Counted from the first letter of the stretch, positions 1-10,630 are shown. The stretch: 64,000 nt of DNA from Hofstenia miamia (GCA_004352715.1 SCFE01000010.1:871579-935578), one strand, 5' to 3'. The notes: a model not told the origin generated them from the sequence alone. A program made the numbers and translations.

Positions 1-2425
1 TTAAATAATCAAACCAGATAAAGTAGAAATGAAAATTAAATAAACTCCGAAGAATTTATTGTTCATCAAAATTATGGTTGAATCAAAGCTATTTATAAAA
101 TTTCTACAAAAAGTACCTGCTGATTTTAAAATTCAAATGATTCGTCTGCCAATATGGCTGTTCATACGTAAGCATTAGTTTGCTCAATTTAATTTGTCAA
201 TTACCTCTTGATCGGCTAACAAGTTTCTTATTTTGACCAATATTAAATCTTAGTTGCATTTTACAAAAATAAACTAAAGTTCATTAACTAAATTTTTTAC
301 AATTAATTTCAATTGATAATCATTCGACGTTATTCAGCTTTTAGTTGCCTTTTTGGATGATGCTACAAGAAGCTAACCCCACAATTGAACAACAACATCA
401 TTGAGAAGAAGGCATTATTTTTTATAATAAATAAATTTTGAAAGAATGTGTTAACAATATAATGAAAAAATGACTCCAGAGATTAAAGTACTCTGTAAAA
501 TAAATGCTCTATACAAATTAAATGGAAAATTGTTATCCTAAAATCACATCCTTTTCCTTAGCATTTATGTTCGTCATGCTTGCTGACAAACTTGTCTGAA
601 ATATCAAAGAACAAGCTTCAAAGAATGTTGAATTGGAATTTAAGTATTATCTGTGAATTAGTCATCAAGAAAAAATCAGACGAATTTACAATTTTTTTTT
701 CATTAGGCTATTTACAAAAACTCAATCATTACAAACATTTTTTAAAATTTGATCAAAAAAAGAAATTTTATCAAAACTACATATCTGAAACAAGTGCCAT
801 AGAAAAATTCAACTTGCAAAGGAGTCATAAAGAACTGTTTTATCAATTATTGTGACCTGAAATTCAAGAAGAAACTAAGATAAAGAATTTAAGTAAAAAT
901 AAAAATACCATTATCACCAAAAAGCTTATTTAGATAGTCAAAGAAAAAAGTCTCTAAGTGGAAACATAGAAAAACAAAATTTACTTTTAAACCTTAACAA
1001 GTGTTTTTATACTTTTTTGTAATATAAAAAGGTTTAAAATAAATATTATTAAGATAAGATAAGATATTCTATATTTATATTCTATTGAGCACAGTCTTTT
1101 AATAAAAAATTATCCTATATGCGATTTTCTTGCAATTGCAAGGAAAAAACACGTTCAAAAATTACTATTTACTAAAACTATTACAATTACTAGCTAGTGT
1201 TATGACGAATTTATTGCGGTCTATTGAATAATCAGTATAATATAACCTAAAACCTCTCAATTTTTATTAAAGACTTTCCTTTGTATAACTACAGAAGTAT
1301 TTATAATTTATTTTCTAAATACTTTTAAATTATTAATTTATTTTATAGATTTAGTTAAATTATTCCATACATTTATTGATTAATTTCTCATTATTTTCTT
1401 TATATTTAAGAGCTTAATTTTTTAGAATTCTATGATTATTTATAAGCAATATTTTAGAGGATAGAAAATTTGATTTGTGGTATAAAACAATGTTGTTATT
1501 TTTTCCAGAGAAAGCACAATGAACTGGAGGTTCTCTTGGACAGATTATTGGATCTACGCTCATACTGTTCTTTACTTGCTGAAAAATGCATTGGACATAC
1601 CAAAATTATAGTATGGTCTTCGTTAATTTACATTCTCGCATTTAATCAGTTTGAGAATTATAATACTCTTATCAATAGTCTCATTGAATATCAATTTTTC
1701 AAATAATGCAACTGTACAAACTTTTCTTTTATTTTTGGGTGGTTTGGATATACCTTTAACTCATATTCTATTATCCAGTTGCTTCTTGTCTCTGTGGCCA
1801 AACCATATATGAAGGCTTGATACACTAAGAAATTGTTAGGAAATTTACACCTATTTATTGAAATTATTAACAGCTTCCGTTCAATAATTCACTAAGCATT
1901 TATTCGTTTTGCCTAGTGTTGGACATTTCATTACTGTTTGAATAAAGAAAAATAAGTTTTCCTTAATTATGTCTGAAAGTAGCAGTTGTATCTTTGCTCA
2001 TATCAAAGTTTAGGAAATAATTTATTGGAATGGTGATGTCTTAAGTTTATCTTTCCTATTAAAATGTGTTTTTAAGTGTATTTTAAATTAAATTTTCTTT
2101 GCTTTTGCAAGCATTCTAATGAAAAAATATTTCTCTCCTCTTACAGTAACTTGCTTTCTTCTTTCACAGATGGGGTTTATAATGCAATCGAAAATTCTTG
2201 CTAGTTTGATCTTCATTTTTTATTGAGACTTTTCCATAAGTAGGCTGAATATAATAAGTAATAAGGCAATGTATATGATTTATTAGAACAATTTTCCAAT
2301 TAATAGGCAGAAGTTCTTTGAAGAGTGATTGATAAATACAAAGGAATATGGTAGTTGCAGTCTTTTCCCCTCTTCAATTTGGTTCAGGTATTATTAATAC
2401 CTAAGTATATAAAAATATTAGGGGT
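1..2425. other. AT-rich stretch without a supported gene
   Basis: Very AT-rich DNA with many short stop-rich frames. Frames near 580-855 and 1470-1706 are open for under 100 codons, but they have low-complexity Lys/Asn/Phe/Ile composition and no recognisable domain. The first also lacks an ATG at its start. I see no exon with convincing splice sites. It may be intergenic DNA or old repeat. Confidence 0.5.
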
Positions 2426-2429
2426 AGTT

Positions 2430-3115
2430 GTGAATCCATCATACATGCTTTGCATGGACTGATTGAAGCTGTTGGATCGAAGACAAATTTAGTATTGCTC
2501 CAGGGAGATATTTTAACAGTTTCTCAGGTTAAGTTGCATTTTCCTGTTAGATCATTGGCACTATTTTGTTACTTCCAGGCTTCTCGGTTGAAATTTGAAT
2601 CTAAATCTTTGCTTTCAGCTTGTGGAGTTCAAAAAGGTGATCCATTCTATCATTGCTGCTATCAATGATAAATTTCCTGAATTAGCATGTACCACTTGCC
2701 ACTTAGATGATAGTTTTTTGTTTGGGACATTCCATCGTTGTGTAAAGTATTTGAATTCGTGGTATTAGTTATGAAGAAAGTAGGATTGGAAGTTAGTTTA
2801 CCCAAATGCGAAGTGTGATCGCTTAATACTGATTGTGATTTCAGTTCTTTGGCCAAGACAATCAACATTCGAAAAGATGGTCTATTATCACCTTTAGAGC
2901 TCCTATCTCCAAATGTCCAAAATTTGGTCAAGAGTTCTTTTCGAAACGTGTTTTAAAGTCCCCTATATTATAAATGATATAAAATTACTTAAAGACAGAA
3001 TTGCATCAGTTAAGGAGCTGTGCTTCACAGCCTAAAATAACTTTCTGCTAAAGAACTTCTAATCCCTCAACTGTTGCAGTCTACTTAAAGAATTTAATTT
3101 AACAGTTCATCAGTC
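2430..3115 (+). pseudogene. Non-LTR reverse transcriptase relic, 5' part
   Basis: Degenerate reverse transcriptase (RT) coding sequence. Around 2440-2665 the frame reads ...HALHGLIEAVGSKTNL... and then SACGVQKGDP, which is the 'GVQQGDPLGPLLF' block of non-LTR RTs. Frame shifts later, LDDSFLFG (about 2705-2730) matches the 'YLDD' catalytic block. It is followed by a Gly-Leu...Pro-Lys-Cys segment typical of the next RT motif, then a thumb-like stretch ending near 3115. Several stops and frame changes break it, so it cannot make a working enzyme. The coding sequence stops at the edge of the inserted element at 3116 and resumes at 5261. The clade is not certain. Confidence 0.75.
3110..3115. repeat. 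Left target-site duplication TCAGTC
   Basis: Six bases TCAGTC immediately before the left inverted-repeat tip at 3116. They match exactly the six bases immediately after the right tip at 5255-5260. A 6-bp duplication in the middle of RT coding sequence shows a genuine transposition event. Confidence 0.8.
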
Positions 3116-3496
3116 AGTAGTAGAAGGGACTTCCTTCCCGTGCCACTTTTTTCTGATTGGTCGAGAGGTGGGTTGTAGGCCGTGCCACTTTTTTGTGATT
3201 GGTCGAGAGGGGTGGCCTTTGACCTGAGACGCCGTGGATATTGCCGGGGGGTGTTTTACTGACGTCATAATGTGTTGACTGATTAAACAAGTTGGTCTAT
3301 ATATTCACCCAAATTATCAGATAAAATCATTATTTTTATTCTACGCAAATTCACTTTTGGCAATGTCTGTTGAAACATTAGTATCTGGTTCACTTGGCAA
3401 TCTATTTGATGAGCTATGTACAACTCCACCACCAGCCTCCAACTATAATCCGTTAACACAAGAGATGATGATAGCACCGCCTGCACCTGTAAAAGA
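3116..3496 (+). repeat. Left long terminal inverted repeat
   Basis: Inverted copy of 4830-5254. It carries two 41-bp-spaced repeats with ATTGG (3157 and 3198), TGACGTCA at 3260-3267, a TATATAT box near 3297 and an ATG at 3363. The ATG opens a frame identical in its first 40 codons (bar one Met) to the minus-strand gene in the right arm. It ends at the gap. Confidence 0.85.
3363..3496 (+). CDS. Partial unidentified protein, left-arm copy of N-terminus
   Basis: Frame from the first ATG (3363) begins MSVETLVSGSLGNLF and runs 44 codons into the gap. It repeats the N-terminus of the minus-strand gene starting at 4966, because the inverted repeat extends into coding sequence. Either the element has two divergent genes sharing an N-terminus, or the scaffold joined two copies of one end. 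The apparent continuation across the Ns to about 4547 is not evidence of coding. Confidence 0.4.
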
Positions 3497-4496
3497 NNNN
3501 NNNNNNNNNNNNNNNNNNNNNNNNNNNNNNNNNNNNNNNNNNNNNNNNNNNNNNNNNNNNNNNNNNNNNNNNNNNNNNNNNNNNNNNNNNNNNNNNNNNN
3601 NNNNNNNNNNNNNNNNNNNNNNNNNNNNNNNNNNNNNNNNNNNNNNNNNNNNNNNNNNNNNNNNNNNNNNNNNNNNNNNNNNNNNNNNNNNNNNNNNNNN
3701 NNNNNNNNNNNNNNNNNNNNNNNNNNNNNNNNNNNNNNNNNNNNNNNNNNNNNNNNNNNNNNNNNNNNNNNNNNNNNNNNNNNNNNNNNNNNNNNNNNNN
3801 NNNNNNNNNNNNNNNNNNNNNNNNNNNNNNNNNNNNNNNNNNNNNNNNNNNNNNNNNNNNNNNNNNNNNNNNNNNNNNNNNNNNNNNNNNNNNNNNNNNN
3901 NNNNNNNNNNNNNNNNNNNNNNNNNNNNNNNNNNNNNNNNNNNNNNNNNNNNNNNNNNNNNNNNNNNNNNNNNNNNNNNNNNNNNNNNNNNNNNNNNNNN
4001 NNNNNNNNNNNNNNNNNNNNNNNNNNNNNNNNNNNNNNNNNNNNNNNNNNNNNNNNNNNNNNNNNNNNNNNNNNNNNNNNNNNNNNNNNNNNNNNNNNNN
4101 NNNNNNNNNNNNNNNNNNNNNNNNNNNNNNNNNNNNNNNNNNNNNNNNNNNNNNNNNNNNNNNNNNNNNNNNNNNNNNNNNNNNNNNNNNNNNNNNNNNN
4201 NNNNNNNNNNNNNNNNNNNNNNNNNNNNNNNNNNNNNNNNNNNNNNNNNNNNNNNNNNNNNNNNNNNNNNNNNNNNNNNNNNNNNNNNNNNNNNNNNNNN
4301 NNNNNNNNNNNNNNNNNNNNNNNNNNNNNNNNNNNNNNNNNNNNNNNNNNNNNNNNNNNNNNNNNNNNNNNNNNNNNNNNNNNNNNNNNNNNNNNNNNNN
4401 NNNNNNNNNNNNNNNNNNNNNNNNNNNNNNNNNNNNNNNNNNNNNNNNNNNNNNNNNNNNNNNNNNNNNNNNNNNNNNNNNNNNNNNNNNNNNNNN
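3497..4496. other. Assembly gap, exactly 1000 N
   Basis: Run of exactly 1000 N between the two inverted arms of the element. The round number suggests a nominal gap length, so the true interior could be much longer or shorter. Confidence 0.95.
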
Positions 4497-4966
4497 AGTT
4501 TTTTATTGATCAAAAACTTGCATTTATCACCCAATACACTGACGTAACGTTTAGGCAGAAAATAATAAACACCATTGTCGAGTCTAATCTTTACTGCAAC
4601 ACCATATCTTGTGTTCAATTGAACAGCATCCACGATTGTTAACCAGAGTTTCTTTGGAATTTCACTAGCAGGACTCGCGATTGAAAAAGTACATGATGAT
4701 GGTTGTGAATTGACATCATGTAAGCGTTGTAAAATATCATCGCCTTCTTCTTGTACCTTTGTGTTGGGTAAGACAATGACATTATTATTAAGTGCAGGAC
4801 GTTTTTGTTTGTGGGAGGCTTTGCGTTTTTCTTTTACAGGTGCAGGCGGTGCAATCATCATCATCTCTTGTGTTAACGGATTATAGTTGGAGGCTGGTGG
4901 TGGAGTTGTACATAGCTCATCAAATAGATTGCCAAGTGAACCAGATACTAATGTTTCAACAGACAT
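4497..4966 (-). CDS. Partial element-encoded protein with possible OB-like domain
   Basis: Minus-strand frame from ATG at 4966 (an upstream in-frame TTG at 4972 is less likely) and open for 156 codons into the gap, with no stop seen. Residues 1-45 are Ser/Thr/Pro-rich, followed by a basic patch (KEKRKASHKQKR, about 46-58) that could be a nuclear signal. Residues about 105-155 form a compact domain containing KLWLTIVDAVQLNTRYG and YYFLPKRY. A core of the form NTRYG...LPKR recalls small, possibly single-strand-DNA-binding proteins I have seen associated with invertebrate mobile or virus-like elements. That resemblance is from memory and tentative. A TATA box lies about 57 bp upstream. The function is not established. 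Confidence 0.5.
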
Positions 4967-5022
4967 TGCCAAAAGTGAATTTGCGTAGAATAAAAATAAT
5001 GATTTTATCTGATAATTTGGGT

Positions 5023-5032
5023 GAATATATAG
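5023..5032 (-). promoter_or_regulatory. TATA box in right inverted repeat
   Basis: CTATATATTC on the minus strand, 57 bp upstream of the ATG at 4966. The mirror copy near 3296-3305 precedes the ATG at 3363. Position and sequence fit a core promoter. Confidence 0.55.
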
Positions 5033-5061
5033 ACCAACTTGTTTAATCAGTCAACACATTA

Positions 5062-5069
5062 TGACGTCA
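5062..5069. promoter_or_regulatory. CRE/ATF palindrome TGACGTCA
   Basis: Perfect TGACGTCA, the consensus bound by CREB/ATF bZIP factors, about 95 bp upstream of the ATG at 4966. It is conserved in the left arm at 3260-3267. Inference: it may tie element expression to host bZIP activity. Confidence 0.5.
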
Positions 5070-5124
5070 GTAAAACACCCCCCGCCAATATCCACGACGC
5101 TCAGGTCAAAGGCCACCCCTCTCG

Positions 5125-5250
5125 ACCAATCACAAAAAAGTGAGATGAAATGGAACCCACCTCTCAACCAATCAGAAAAAAGTGGCACGAAATGGAACCC
5201 ACCTCTCGACCAATCAGAAAAAAGTGGCACGGGGTACGAGTCCCTTCTAC
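5125..5250. repeat. Three 42-bp tandem repeats with CCAAT boxes
   Basis: Units begin at 5125, 5167 and 5209, exactly 42 bp apart. Each contains ACCAATCA followed by AAAAAAGTG, and the second and third also carry GTGGCACG. The left arm has two copies (ATTGG at 3157 and 3198). CCAAT is the NF-Y site and works in either orientation. Copy number differs between arms, which suggests unit gain or loss. Confidence 0.8.
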
Positions 5251-5254
5251 TACT

Positions 5255-5260
5255 TCAGTC
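5255..5260. repeat. Right target-site duplication TCAGTC
   Basis: Matches 3110-3115. Immediately after it, RT coding sequence resumes in 5261-6430. Confidence 0.8.
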
Positions 5261-6430
5261 TTTTGAAAATATATACAGTTCAGCTGTTTCTGTGCACAGA
5301 GTACAAGCATCTATGCCAATTTGAAAAGGAGGTCTTGGATTTCCACTAGCGTCATCAATGGCTCCTGATATCTTATTAAAGTCCCATGTGGACAGCACGG
5401 CTTTATTTAAACAGATTGTTTTTATTCATGATTATATATTTACTCTGTTCCACATCAGTGTTTACAATATCTCTCTAGCAGACAACTAGCTTTGTTTGAA
5501 ATATCTATAAATATGTCTCCAAAATCACAAAAATGTGTTTGTTCACTCTTAGAGCAAAATTGCCAGAATGCTTGTTTAAATTCCAACTTATCTCCTCGCG
5601 ATAAAGCAAGCCTCATCCTTATCAGGAAGTAGATATTAGTTTGCTGCTCCTCATCTCTTGAAGGCACTTAGTCTTTTCTTAGCTCTAGCGAAATGCCGAA
5701 TTTTGCTTTGTTGATGGCTTGGGATCCCCTTAATTGATGATGGAAAAAATGCCCCAAGTACTTTAAACTTTTAGATTTGTTTGGTGATCATCCTATGTCA
5801 TACGCGGTTGAAGGTGAAAGAATTGCGAGGCAAGATCGACTCAGGGACGCATCTTTGCTTCTGCTTCAAAAGGCGCTTTGTCTCATGTGTTTGAGAAATC
5901 TAAGAAGAATTAACTCCTGACTGCAACCAAAAAGCTTTTCAATACAAGTTTGAAAAAGTTCGATATGACGAATTTCTTAGTCAAGCACTTGGAGTTCGTG
6001 ACCAAGCTAGGTTGTGCTCTCTTACTGTCGAGACTTCTAGAGCATGCTTCACTGCTATTCATCTGAAAGCAGAATGCCAGGCAGTAGCTCGTTCCCCCAC
6101 TTGTCAGAATGGAACTCTGGATATTTATGGAGACCATGCTCTTACTTGCAGCAGCAAAAGTTACAGAATTGCTCGGCATGATCATCTTCGAGATATTGCA
6201 TATTCAATTGCTGATTCTGCCTCACCATCTCCTGTCAAATAGCAACGTGATCTAATTCATAGTACTCATTCTAAACCAGTAGATGTTTTCATTCCTGTTT
6301 GGTCTGCAGGTAAACCTGCTGCACTAAACTTGACTGTCGTCTCTCTGTTGCAAATTTCAACCATTCCAAATGCGCCATCCAATGCAGGCTGGGCTTTAGG
6401 AGTAGCTGAAGATTGCAATTCTTAGCAAAT
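5261..6430 (+). pseudogene. Non-LTR reverse transcriptase relic, 3' part
   Basis: Continuation of the relic ending at 3115. It contains KGGLGF (near 5325), the Gly-Gly-Leu-Gly block downstream of the RT domain. Further on (about 5945-6400) is a C-terminal domain with CxxxCQNGTLDIYGDHALTC (zinc-knuckle-like), RHDHLRDIAYSIADSA, and finally KPVDVFIPVWSAGKPAALNL. The last block corresponds to the 'RPADIFLPNW..GKPAALDVTV' region I recall from RT proteins of this type in other invertebrates. In-frame stops (for example after SPSPVK at 6240) and frameshifts make it dead. Its continuity across the nested element confirms the insertion. Confidence 0.75.
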
Positions 6431-6787
6431 GTATTTATAACTTAGGGCATGTTTAGAGAGGAAGAAATAATCAAACAATGTTTCACTTTGTGGAACACAT
6501 CTTAATGGGGTGTTAGTGTTAACCATTTTCAAGTTATATTATATAATAATCTATTGAGAAATTACAATCATGATAACAAAAACAAAATAATAAAATATAA
6601 ATCAAATAAAGAACTCATAAATACAAGTACGTTTCAAAAAATGCGCATGTTTTCTACAGGAATATACGGGGCAACATCTAATTCATCAGTGAATTCCACA
6701 ACGCTAACATCAAAATGATCTTGAACTTGATTTAAAATGCAACACTTCTATTATCAAGATATGCTGCTTAGTATTCAAGCAGTGTAC

Positions 6788-7278
6788 TAGAGATGAGCGC
6801 GGTACAGGTTTTGTAAATTTATTTCCACCGCAGAGAAAAAAATTCACAACTAACCACTGCAATGTGCGATTTTTTTTACCGCAAACTACCTCAAAAAATG
6901 GAATTTTACCCAGGTATACCGATTTATATATTCGTAAGAAAAAATTGATATTACTGAATTGTTTTTTTAGGGTAATGGATCATTCGTAGAAAAGTTTAAA
7001 TACAATTTTTTAGGTATTTTGTCAATTAGTTCAATTTTATTAAAGTAGTTGCCAATGTTACAATAAATATGTAAAATTCACTTTTAATATTTTCTATGTG
7101 AACTCTATTGGGTTTGCTTCAGAAACAGTTTTTTTAGAAATACTTAGAGATTTTCAATCTTAAAACAAACACGTTATGTGTATAACTTTTATGCCACCGC
7201 AAGTTGTTTAAATTCTGCAGCCAACCACCACAATTTTGTAAATCACTAACGCGGTACACCGCACCGCACTCATCTCTA
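6788..7278. mobile_element. hAT-type MITE, family TAGAGATGAG, copy 1
   Basis: 491-bp non-coding element with ends TAGAGATGAGCGCGG and the inverted GCACTCATCTCTA. It is rich in ACCGC/GCGGT motifs near both ends. Flanking 8-mers are CAGTGTAC (6780-6787) and CAGTGCAC (7279-7286), a hAT-size duplication with one mismatch. It is related to copies at about 36095-36520 and 55028-55522. Confidence 0.8.
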
Positions 7279-7286
7279 CAGTGCAC

Positions 7287-8320
7287 GTCCAAACTATGAC
7301 ATCTGTACCACAAACTCTTCAAATGATATAAATTTTGCCATGAGATGGCCTAATAATGCTCACAAATGCAAATGCTTCTCGACACATGGAAATATCGTTT
7401 ACTATAGTATATCTTTCAAATGAAACAGTTGAACACTTCAGAACTCTACAGAAGTACACATTGTATGTTTCTATTCTGAACAAACCTATTAGGGGTTGAT
7501 TTGTAAATTTATAGCTTTTATGTAGATGTAGCTTTATATAAATATGTATAATTGTACGACGCTCATTAATAGGTATAAACCTTTGAAGTTTAGATAGTGT
7601 CTTGATTTCTTGAATCCTTTACTGCATTATTTTTTTGACTTCATTAACTTATTATCAAAAAGTATTCCTAAGTTTGAGGATTTTTTGAAACTAATTTTAT
7701 GGGTCGCATCATACATGATATATAAATTTATGGTTTTCAAAATTCTTCTACTTCTTAGTACTTAAAGATAAATACAGGCGCATTTAAAATTTTAAGGCAC
7801 TTTGAAAAATAGTTTTGAAGAATTTTTTAGGGTACTGAAATCTAGCCTAAAAAACTTAATATTTCATAAAAACCTCGTACGATACACAGGACATATGACA
7901 ACATTTATTTCTAGAACTGAAAAATTAGTTGCGACCGTTGCATGATAACCAGTTGAATACAGTAATCAGATTCAATAATCACGATTCAGATGTTTAACTT
8001 TGTTAGGTTTAGTAATATTCAGGAATATACGTATTTTGGGCTGACTGTCCAAGTAAAATTGAAACGTATTTAAAAATATCTCTAAAAGACAATTAGGCGC
8101 AGCTTAGTTATATTAATTTCCTCATTCTGATTGTATTCACACGATTAATTCAAGAATACTTCATAAAACATACAAATAACTGATGAAACACAAGCTAAAA
8201 TATACTTTGCAAATATTCTCAAATTTTTCAAAGATTGTAATATAATACTTATTAGCGTAGCGGATATTGTGGAAAAGAAATTAAAATTTTCAGTTTAAAA
8301 ATGTGGAATGACAATAGAAT
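7287..8320. other. Intergenic stretch downstream of PRODH
   Basis: AT-rich sequence between the MITE and the PRODH polyadenylation signal. I see no exon or recognisable repeat. Confidence 0.4.
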
Positions 8321-8326
8321 TTTATT
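8321..8326 (-). promoter_or_regulatory. PRODH polyadenylation signal AATAAA
   Basis: AATAAA on the minus strand, 11 bp after the stop codon at 8337-8339. It implies a very short 3' UTR. Confidence 0.5.
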
Positions 8327-8336
8327 CCATATTCAT

Positions 8337-8503
8337 CTATTTTCGAAAGATTCTTTGTTTTAATTCGCTTGTAATGTGATGCTTTTCTTTGTCAACATTT
8401 TGCAACATTCCATGATTTTCAACGGCTCTTCTGCTCAAGTATGGAATCGTCTCTCCAACAGGTCCAAATGGTATGTACTTAAACACAGAGTACCCCAACC
8501 GAC
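8337..8503 (-). CDS. PRODH: Proline dehydrogenase, terminal coding exon
   Basis: 167-nt exon after acceptor TTTAG at 8504-8508. It completes a split Gly codon and reads RLGYSVFKYIPFGPVGETIP, then YLSRRAVEN, and ends in RIFRK and TAG. GYxxxKYxPxGP and YLxRRxxEN are the most conserved C-terminal motifs of the PRODH barrel. The paired arginines bind the substrate carboxylate in characterised homologues. All these residues are intact. The C-terminus is a little shorter than that of human PRODH. Confidence 0.92.
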
Positions 8504-8835
8504 CTAAACATTCCTCGAAAAACTAGATTTAAGTATCCTTAAAATCGAAGAACCATGTAGCTAATTTAAGGAAATTTAAACTCCATCGAGTTTTGAATCA
8601 AAAGTTAAAGAATTTTACTCTTACTTTAGCCGTATATATAATAGAAGAGTTAGAGCTTGTCCAGATGCAACTTGGAAAACGATATACTTAGCATACCAAC
8701 TCCACAGAAATCTTTCATAAAGCTGTTATAAAAAAGTCACACCCGGTGTCCCAACTTTATATTGAAAAGAGGTAGAAAATGACCAATTATGATATGAGAA
8801 CTTAGAAATCTCCTGTACTATCCACTTATACTTAC

Positions 8836-8924
8836 CTAGCGTATAACTGACATGATCTCTCATTCCCAGCAACTGAGCGAAGTGCACTTGGTTTGATGAA
8901 GGATCGATTCCCAATTGCTTGCAT
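8836..8924 (-). CDS. PRODH: Proline dehydrogenase exon (QLLGM block)
   Basis: 89-nt exon with acceptor TTTAG and donor GTAAGT. It encodes CKQLGIDPSSNQVHFAQLLG followed by MRDHVSYTLG. The human counterpart has the same FxQLLGM core. Both boundaries keep the frame with the neighbouring exons (phase 2 in, phase 1 out). Confidence 0.93.
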
Positions 8925-9530
8925 CTAAATTATAACAGATTAATGTATTAACTCCAGATAAGCGATAAGGTCGATAGAAACGAGATTAATAAAAAAATTT
9001 GAAAGCTGTGTTCACACAAAAAATTAAAGATATCAAAGCAATACTTGGAAAGAAATTATTAAAAATAGCGTTAATACAGTAATTAAGTTATGTTCGCGAT
9101 ATATTAAAACCTAAATTTAGCAGTACTAATAACGCGAGAATTAAATTTCATTTTAAACAACTTAATTAATAACTTCTCTATTTTAATAAAATTATATAAT
9201 TAAATTTAGTTAATAACCAGGAAAATATTAAATTCAAATTTCAAAGATTTATCGATGTCAAGTTGGTACTAGGTATGCATAACAATGAATTTCTAGAAAA
9301 TACCAGTCGTCAAAACAAACAAGGATGCATTCTCTTCAGGATTATAACAACGTAGCTCGAATACAAAATTTGGTAAATTAGGAATTGAGATATTTATGCA
9401 CTTAATAAAGAAAAGCATACTTGTAATTTTCGGTTGAACTACTTCGAAACATATATGTGATAAGAAATATTGCCATTTCCAACTATACAGGTAGTCGGCC
9501 GGTCAATTATATTTGCATTATATATGTTCT

Positions 9531-9565
<35 letters not shown>

Positions 9566-10630
9566 CTGCCTTAATCTAGAAAATTTCACATGTTGTTACA
9601 AAGAAATGAAATTAGATAATGCATATTTCAAACTATTATAACTATACTTCTAGGAAAATGCAATTTTGACATTTTCTATATATCATTTCTTTGCATAACT
9701 TTAATCATCTTTTCATTTTTCAGTGAATTTAAATTGTGAAATCTTCAGTTGGCTTAGTTAGCTTATGCTTGTATGATATCTAAAATACTAAATGTTGCAT
9801 TATCAATCCTTATTATGGTTTACATTGCTGTGGTATTTACCTTAGCATTAAAAAATAAATAAGTAAACAAATAAATATATATTTTTTCCGGTAATCCAAA
9901 CTACAATTACTTCTCTAGTAGGATATGTTAAACTTATCAAGCACTATTTACGTTTGAATGTGTTTGCAACAGACAATCTTTCCAATTTGTTTTGAACTTT
10001 TCTTCCCTATTACTTCTATGAAGTTTCTCAAATTTTCAAACATAAATCCTATAGATTAAATTTTCTTTATTATAAAAACCTCCTGTTAATATTCTTAATT
10101 AGTTCCAAGAGAACTGAAAGTAAAATTACCCAATCAAAAAGCAGAATAATTCAATTTATGGCAAAATTAGGAAGAGATTCCAGTAAGATAAAATCATTAT
10201 TCTAAATGCAATATTGTTGCCTGCTGAAAAAATAACTTTTTTCAAACTAGACATGCATGAGATTTCCTCCCAAACTAATAAAAAAATCTGATAAAGAAAT
10301 ATTTTTTTTAATTTTGGCCGTTAAGCGAGGTGTAATTTTGCCGGCACTTCTTGAAGATACTCAAGCGGCTGCAACCCGATAAATTCCCCGCGCGGAGAGA
10401 CGTCCGGCCGGTCGATATCAGGTTGCATCTCTGGATCGCATTATATACGAGTTAAACATTTATTAAGTAAAATTCCATTTTTGAATTTATTTCAGATGCA
10501 TTAAATTCACTCTCCGTGTCTACTTCGTTATATAAGGTTACGTGAGTCTGTGTGGGTAGTATTTGTTACATGAGTATAAGTACATACAGTAACACCAAAT
10601 AAATTTAATTGGAAATTCAATAAGAGGTAC
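8925..10630 (-). other. PRODH intron
   Basis: AT-rich intron. It holds a (TA)n run at 9534-9563 and, at 10318-10440, an isolated GC-rich patch with CCGGCCGGTC and CCGCGCGG that stands out from its surroundings. No transposase coding was recognised. Confidence 0.7.

Larger units (their letters stand above)
3116..5254. mobile_element. Polinton/Maverick-like element ends (interior in gap)
   Basis: Element bounded by inverted tips AGTAGTAGAAGGGACT (3116-3131) and its complement (5239-5254), flanked by a perfect 6-bp duplication. The inverted repeats run at least 381 bp on the left (3116-3496, then gap) and 425 bp on the right (4830-5254). They differ mainly by one extra 42-bp tandem unit and a 3-bp indel. 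Established knowledge: 6-bp duplications, AG...CT ends and long inverted repeats of hundreds of bp are the terminal hallmarks of Polintons/Mavericks, which are usually 15-20 kb. Inference: the 1000-N gap is a nominal size that may hide a large interior or mark a collapsed hairpin. No polymerase, integrase or capsid gene is visible, so the class rests on the ends alone. A short non-autonomous element is also possible. Confidence 0.55.

Noticed and set aside
580-855. 91-codon open frame
   Set aside because: No ATG at its start, AT-driven composition, no motif.
1470-1706. 78-codon open frame
   Set aside because: No splice, domain or conservation evidence; composition like background.
2662-2931. 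89-codon minus-strand frame
   Set aside because: Shadow of the plus-strand RT relic, which has recognisable motifs.
3443-4972. Long frames running through the 1000 Ns on both strands
   Set aside because: Ns contain no stops. Only the parts outside the gap are informative.
5061-5324. 87-codon plus-strand frame with repeated NQSEKSGTKWNPPLDQ-like units
   Set aside because: It is the 42-bp promoter repeat of the right inverted arm read in a frame (42 is divisible by 3). Not a protein gene.
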